Both the position numbers and the translations under genes were made by a program. A stretch of 9,585 nt of DNA from Fiminaster sp050874705 (lineage in GTDB: Bacteria > Bacillota_I > Bacilli_A > RFN20 > CAG-826). Shown piece by piece: positions 6,734 through 9,585 of this stretch. Under the pieces are notes generated by a model. It was given only the letters and a program-made list of their open reading frames with translations, did no database searches and was not told the origin of the DNA. Where the stretch lies: the NCBI GenBank assembly GCA_050874705.1, contig JBNMLE010000036.1, positions 1 through 9,585 on the forward strand. Direction: 5' to 3'. Numbering within the stretch: the first letter of the stretch is position 1; the number at the start of each line of letters is the position of its first letter.

Positions 6734-6770
6734 CTATAAAAATTATAGCAAATTGTTCCCCAATGGTCAA
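6734..6770 (-). promoter_or_regulatory. Strong promoter of the Fic-like gene with overlapping palindrome
   Basis: On the minus strand, -35 TTGACC (6770-6765), a 17-bp spacer and a perfect -10 TATAAT (6747-6742) preceded by TGC (extended -10) make a near-consensus promoter. It starts near 6735, about 27 nt before the ATG. A perfect dyad CTATAA-AAA-TTATAG (6734-6748) covers the -10 and start site, and a wider TTGGGG/CCCCAA pair (6721-6726, 6758-6763) flanks it. A repressor bound there would block transcription. The XRE protein encoded next door is a candidate, by inference only. Confidence 0.75.
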
Positions 6771-6885
6771 AACATCAATATTTTATGTTCGAATGTTTTT
6801 CACTTCTCTCGATTAACAAAAAAACCGCCAATCATCAATTGAAAAGTCTGATATTTTATCAACACAAATTATGTTAAATATCTCC

Positions 6886-7485
6886 TTAAGCAAAATCAAA
6901 TGAATTATTTGAGCAATAAATAATAACAAATACAATTGAAAAAAATATAAGAAATAAATTAACAATAAATAGTAAATAAGCGCACAACTTAATCCAAATA
7001 TTTTTTTTAAATTTAAAAGTAAGAATTCCTAAAGTAAAATTAATTGATAGTGTAATTAAAGTAATAATTGCAATAGGATTGTTATTATTTAAGGTTGTTT
7101 GAATTGGGGTTAATATACTCGAATGTAAAGTTGGTGGTGATCCATTAGAATAATCATAATAGCGAATTCTAACACAAGGAATAAATGATAAAAAAGCAAA
7201 TACTGCTGAAATAAAGATTAAAATAGTAGAAATAATATTATTAATTTTATTGGTTAGATCGCTGTTTTTCAAAACCAATTGTACAGTATCGTTACTATCA
7301 ATTAATTCAGATAGATTAACATTAAAGAATAAAGCTAGTTTTTCAGCATTTTCTTTTGTTGGATAGACTGATCCGTTTTCATATTTACTTATTAATGTTC
7401 TAGAAACAAATATAGATTTAGCTAATTCTTCTTGAGTTAATTGTTTTTCTTTTCGTAATTTCTTTAGTTTTTCTGGAAAACTCAT
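6886..7485 (-). CDS. XRE-family regulator with C-terminal membrane segments
   Basis: 199 aa. Residues 4-61 are a Cro/C1-type HTH (LKKLRKEKQLTQEELAKSI, then VSRTLISKYENG and a third helix region to LSELI). After a linker come three hydrophobic segments, near 82-104, 137-157 and 164-190, so the DNA-binding domain should face the cytoplasm from the membrane. Such HTH plus membrane proteins often respond to envelope or membrane signals (family knowledge). ATG 7485 is chosen because GGAGG lies six bases before it; an in-frame start nine codons upstream has no ribosome binding site. TGTGAA/TTCACA palindromes in its own upstream region suggest autoregulation. It may control the Fic-like and HNH genes downstream. 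Confidence 0.87.
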   Translation of the reverse strand: MSFPEKLKKLRKEKQLTQEELAKSIFVSRTLISKYENGSVYPTKENAEKLALFFNVNLSELIDSNDTVQLVLKNSDLTNKINNIISTILIFISAVFAFLSFIPCVRIRYYDYSNGSPPTLHSSILTPIQTTLNNNNPIAIITLITLSINFTLGILTFKFKKNIWIKLCAYLLFIVNLFLIFFSIVFVIIYCSNNSFDFA

Positions 7486-7538
7486 TATTAACCTCCTTTT
7501 TACTATATTCATTTTACTATTAAATCACTTAAATTTTA

Positions 7539-7587
7539 TGTGAAAAGGTTGTTCACATGGTGAATTATATAAATTCATTAATGTGAA
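7539..7587 (-). promoter_or_regulatory. Probable operators and promoter of the XRE regulator gene
   Basis: A palindrome TGTGAA-7 nt-TTCACA spans 7539-7557, a second TGTGAA half-site is at 7582-7587, and TGAATT-ATATA-AATTCA lies between them. A perfect -10 TATAAT (7569-7564, minus strand) sits inside this cluster but lacks a clear -35. Repeated dyads around a promoter fit autoregulation by a dimeric HTH protein. Which protein binds is inference. Confidence 0.45.
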
Positions 7588-7670
7588 AATTAAATTTTAT
7601 ATAAAAATATATCCACATTAAACAGAGCATTGTTTTGAATTATAACTCTCGAAGTCTATTCACTTCTTCA

Positions 7671-7808
7671 TTAGCTCAGATTCGCGGTGTAATATATCGC
7701 GCTTTTTTTATTTTTATTTTTACAAAATTTAGACCAAGGCAAAAGAGATTCCAAATCTTTATCCATCGCATTGTCTAAAAGGAATTCTAAATAATCTTTT
7801 AAATCTAA
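7671..7808 (-). pseudogene. C-terminal remnant resembling an IS66-family transposase
   Basis: This is a 45-codon open stretch ending at TAA 7673-7671 and bounded upstream by an in-frame TAA (7811-7809). The visible peptide contains LKDYLEFLLDNAM, then LESLLPWSKFCKNK. It resembles the C-terminal tail of IS66 transposases, where 'YL..LL......LLPW' precedes the end. No catalytic domain is present and I find no continuation in the other frames up to about 7860, so this is a relic. The similarity is short and recalled from memory, so the family call is tentative. Confidence 0.4.
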
Positions 7809-7910
7809 TTAAAAAAGAAATATATTTACGTTCCTAAAATTTAGAATACCACCATCATATGTATCTAAGGCAGTTCAAATCCTGTCGGCAATCCATAAAA
7901 ATAGATCTAA

Positions 7911-8003
7911 GGTGTAACAATTGATGGTTTTGATGCATATTCTCATTCAATTGTTAATCTTTTATTACGTTTTAAAATCACTAAAAAAGAAAAAAAGCTT
8001 TGA
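7911..8003 (+). pseudogene. Unidentified plus-strand gene fragment
   Basis: A 30-codon stretch ends at TGA 8001-8003. It reads GVTIDGFDAYSHSIVNLLL, then RFKITKKEKKL, which has the look of a real protein tail rather than noise. It is preceded directly by an in-frame TAA. A frame-shifted open stretch just upstream (to about 7910, including YVSKAVQILSAIH) may be the rest of the same decayed gene. A 6-bp inverted repeat AGCTTT/AAAGCT (7996-8001, 8015-8020) follows. I do not recognise the family. Confidence 0.25.
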
Positions 8004-8061
8004 TATTATATATTAAAGCTATTCTTTATAGATGTGTGAAATAACCTATTTTGATACAATT

Positions 8062-8121
8062 TGCGTACACCCCTTAAAAAGTGCGTACAGTTTGTTGAAA
8101 ATGCGTACAGCTGAAAAAAAG
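8062..8121. repeat. Three TGCGTACA boxes at an exact 20-bp period
   Basis: TGCGTACA occurs at 8062-8069, 8082-8089 and 8102-8109. Each box is followed by a 12-bp spacer ending in an A-rich run. The exact 20-bp period places the boxes on one face of the helix. Such an array could be transposase-binding repeats at the end of an IS21-like element, protein-binding iterons, or operators. No gene in view clearly owns it. Confidence 0.7.
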
Positions 8122-8152
8122 ACTAGAAGAATTTAGTCCCTCTAGCCTTTTT
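8114..8152 (-). terminator. Bidirectional terminator after the surface-protein gene
   Basis: GACTAGA (8121-8127) pairs with TCTAGCC (8141-8147) through one G-U, with a 13-nt loop. On the minus strand seven T residues follow (8120-8114), and on the plus strand five follow (8148-8152). It lies about 38 bp after the stop codon of the surface-protein gene. Confidence 0.75.
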
Positions 8153-8184
8153 GTTGATATTTAATTTTGTCTAATCACTCAGTA

Positions 8185-9585
8185 TTATTTCTTTTTGGTG
8201 AACAATGATTTAATCTTTGCTCCGATATTTTTGAAGAAGTTTCCAATAGACATGAAGCCATTCTTCAAGGCAACGCCTAAGTTTGCAAAAGACTTTTTCT
8301 TAACTGCAAACCAAAAAATCGCAAATCCGCCGATTCCTGCAAGCAGCACCGAACCGATTACGATACCTGCAACCTGTCCGCCAGAAAGTCCTTTCTTTGC
8401 CGCAGGAGCATCTTCATACATAGCCGTAAGGGTTGTGTCACCGTTTACGGTAAAGGTATAACTCTTTTCGGTGCTTACGATTTTTCCGGTTTCGTCCTGC
8501 CAGCCCTTGAATACTTTACCTTCTTTATCTTCTGCCGTTACGGTTACGCTTTCGCCGTGTGCATAGAAATTGCTTTCGCCGTTTACTATTACGTTATGCG
8601 TGCCGATTTTGGCAATTCTAAGTTCGGTAATTTCGTTGCCGTCTTTATCAAAGTGCTTTCCGCAAACCGTGCAATCTTTATGACCTTTCGTTCCAAACTC
8701 TTCCGTTGTTGCAGGAATTTCGTCTTTCCACGCTCCAAAAGTATGTGGAGCAAAATCAATATCTACTTCCTTTTCTTGCATAGTAAACGCAGTATTCACA
8801 AAGGTAGCGGTATATTTCATTTTTCCTTTTTCTTTGCAGGTTGCCTCTGTGATTGTCGTTTCTGTTGCGGTCACCGTTTCGCTTTCAATATGAGCACTGT
8901 CGTGCTTGCAAACTCTTTCCGCTTTGCAAATGTTGTCCGTCCAAGTGTATTTTACTTCACCCCAATCGTGACCGAGTTTATCACCGTACTCAAGGCCACA
9001 AACCGAGCAAACTGCTTTATTTTCGCAAGTTGCCGTTCCACCCGAGTGATCTGCTTTGTCCAAAATCTCCGAGCAACCGCTATGCGTGCATTCGTGATAG
9101 TGATACTTTCCGTCTGCCGAATTGTGCCATTCGCTGTCTGCCGTATGCTCATAATGTCCCGCAGGAGTGATTACAAAACCACACTTCGTGCATCTTACAG
9201 GGTTGGTTTCGTCAGCTTTTTCTCTGTCTGGGGTATGTGCTTCAAAGTTGAATTTATTGTCGCAAGTCGAGCAAGTATCCCAGTGTCCCGAACTGTCTTT
9301 TCCGCCGTATTTCGTTGTATTATGCGGTGCAGTATCGCCATACGTTGTTCTGCAAAAGTCACAAACCGCTTTTGTTGTGCAAGTTGCCGTTCCGCCCGAG
9401 CAAGTGCCGTTTTCTTTATGACTGCTATCTCTCTTACAAGTGCGGGTATGCGTTCCGTCTAAGTTGCTTGCCCAAGCGTTCCAGTCGTGATTGTCGTTTG
9501 TAGGAATAGTAAGGTCGGTGATTTCATTTCCGCTCTCGTCATAATGCTTTTTGCACCTACTACAATCTTTATGACCTTTTGTTCC
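8185..9585 (-). CDS. Cys-rich membrane-anchored surface protein (C-terminal 466 aa; start outside the window)
   Basis: The frame is open to the right edge, so the true N-terminus is missing; the TTG near 9063 is internal. The visible part has repeated Cys/His-rich units: GGTATCTTKAVCDFC (64-78) and GGTATCENKAVCSVCGLEYG (181-200), plus GTKGHKDCSRCKKHY (1-15) echoed by GTKGHKDCTVCGKHF (298-312). Further CxxC pairs are at 105/108 and 132/135. Residues about 331-392 resemble an InlB B-repeat / Flg_new beta domain (GESVTVTAEDKEGKVFKGWQ...YTFTVNGDTTLTAMYED). A membrane helix (405-428) is followed by a Lys-rich, amphipathic cytoplasmic tail. There is no LPXTG motif. It is probably displayed outside the cell and anchored by this helix. 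CxxC pairs may bind metal or form disulfides. Base composition is clearly GC-richer than the rest of the window, suggesting different ancestry. Ligand unknown. Confidence 0.85.
   Translation of the reverse strand, partial: GTKGHKDCSRCKKHYDESGNEITDLTIPTNDNHDWNAWASNLDGTHTRTCKRDSSHKENGTCSGGTATCTTKAVCDFCRTTYGDTAPHNTTKYGGKDSSGHWDTCSTCDNKFNFEAHTPDREKADETNPVRCTKCGFVITPAGHYEHTADSEWHNSADGKYHYHECTHSGCSEILDKADHSGGTATCENKAVCSVCGLEYGDKLGHDWGEVKYTWTDNICKAERVCKHDSAHIESETVTATETTITEATCKEKGKMKYTATFVNTAFTMQEKEVDIDFAPHTFGAWKDEIPATTEEFGTKGHKDCTVCGKHFDKDGNEITELRIAKIGTHNVIVNGESNFYAHGESVTVTAEDKEGKVFKGWQDETGKIVSTEKSYTFTVNGDTTLTAMYEDAPAAKKGLSGGQVAGIVIGSVLLAGIGGFAIFWFAVKKKSFANLGVALKNGFMSIGNFFKNIGAKIKSLFTKKK

Noticed and set aside
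6816..6840. Terminator after the XRE gene on the minus strand
   Set aside because: A seven-T run exists after GGCGG, but the preceding stem (CAAT/ATTG) is only four base pairs and AT-rich, so termination there is not supported.
7670..7895. tRNA-like pieces: TTAGCTCAGATT near 7671 (D-arm-like) and CAGTTCAAATCCTG near 7871 (T-arm-like), plus CCA near 7894
   Set aside because: The pieces are about 200 bp apart, the T-stem does not pair at standard length, no anticodon arm or acceptor stem can be drawn, and the first piece overlaps the IS66-like tail.
8062..8121. CRISPR array
   Set aside because: The repeated part is only 8 bp and the spacers are 12 bp and A-rich, far from CRISPR dimensions, and no cas gene is present.
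8557..9462. Long plus-strand open frame of about 300 codons opposite the surface-protein gene
   Set aside because: It is the antisense shadow of the GC-richer minus-strand gene, its product is a Cys/Arg/Phe-rich string with no domain, and it has no good ribosome binding site.

Overview
The window is AT-rich DNA, by eye roughly 30% GC apart from one richer end. It uses AGGAGG-type ribosome binding sites, GTG starts and sigma-A-like promoters. The gene families (7TM and LytS/NarL-type sensor kinases, an XRE regulator with membrane segments, Cys-rich anchored surface protein, IS3 and IS66-like elements) fit a low-GC Bacillota, probably from a gut or similar community. TGA serves as a true stop in the overlapping operon genes, so this is not a Mycoplasma-type code. 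I cannot name the species.

Layout: nearly every gene reads leftward on the minus strand. Positions 1-128 are the right end of an IS3-family element, inserted into a very short gene for a secreted or membrane peptide (107-187). Just upstream of that gene is a degenerate, stand-alone receiver-like protein (217-603). Next come a strong terminator (695-722) and a three-gene signalling operon read from 4347 down to 741: a multi-TM sensor that looks like a pseudokinase, a 3-TM histidine kinase, and a NarL/LuxR-type response regulator. The three overlap by 4 bp at each junction (ATGA and GTGA). A perfect 14-bp palindrome (667-680) sits where an activator would bind ahead of the receiver-like gene, which lacks a good -35 box. 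The simplest reading is that the regulator activates this gene and the small peptide.

Positions 4593-7512 form an accessory module: an HNH-nuclease-domain protein, a Fic-fold protein whose catalytic His is Gln, and an XRE regulator with membrane segments. The most striking feature is a roughly 130-nt, densely self-complementary region directly before the HNH gene. A consensus promoter would start transcription at the first base of its closing stem, so the HNH mRNA should begin with a compact structured RNA that ends next to the ribosome binding site.

Positions 7513-8184 carry no intact gene. They hold probable XRE operators, an IS66-like transposase tail, an unidentified gene fragment, three TGCGTACA boxes at an exact 20-bp period, and a bidirectional terminator. 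From 8185 to the right edge is the C-terminal part of a GC-richer, Cys-rich, membrane-anchored surface protein whose start lies outside the window.
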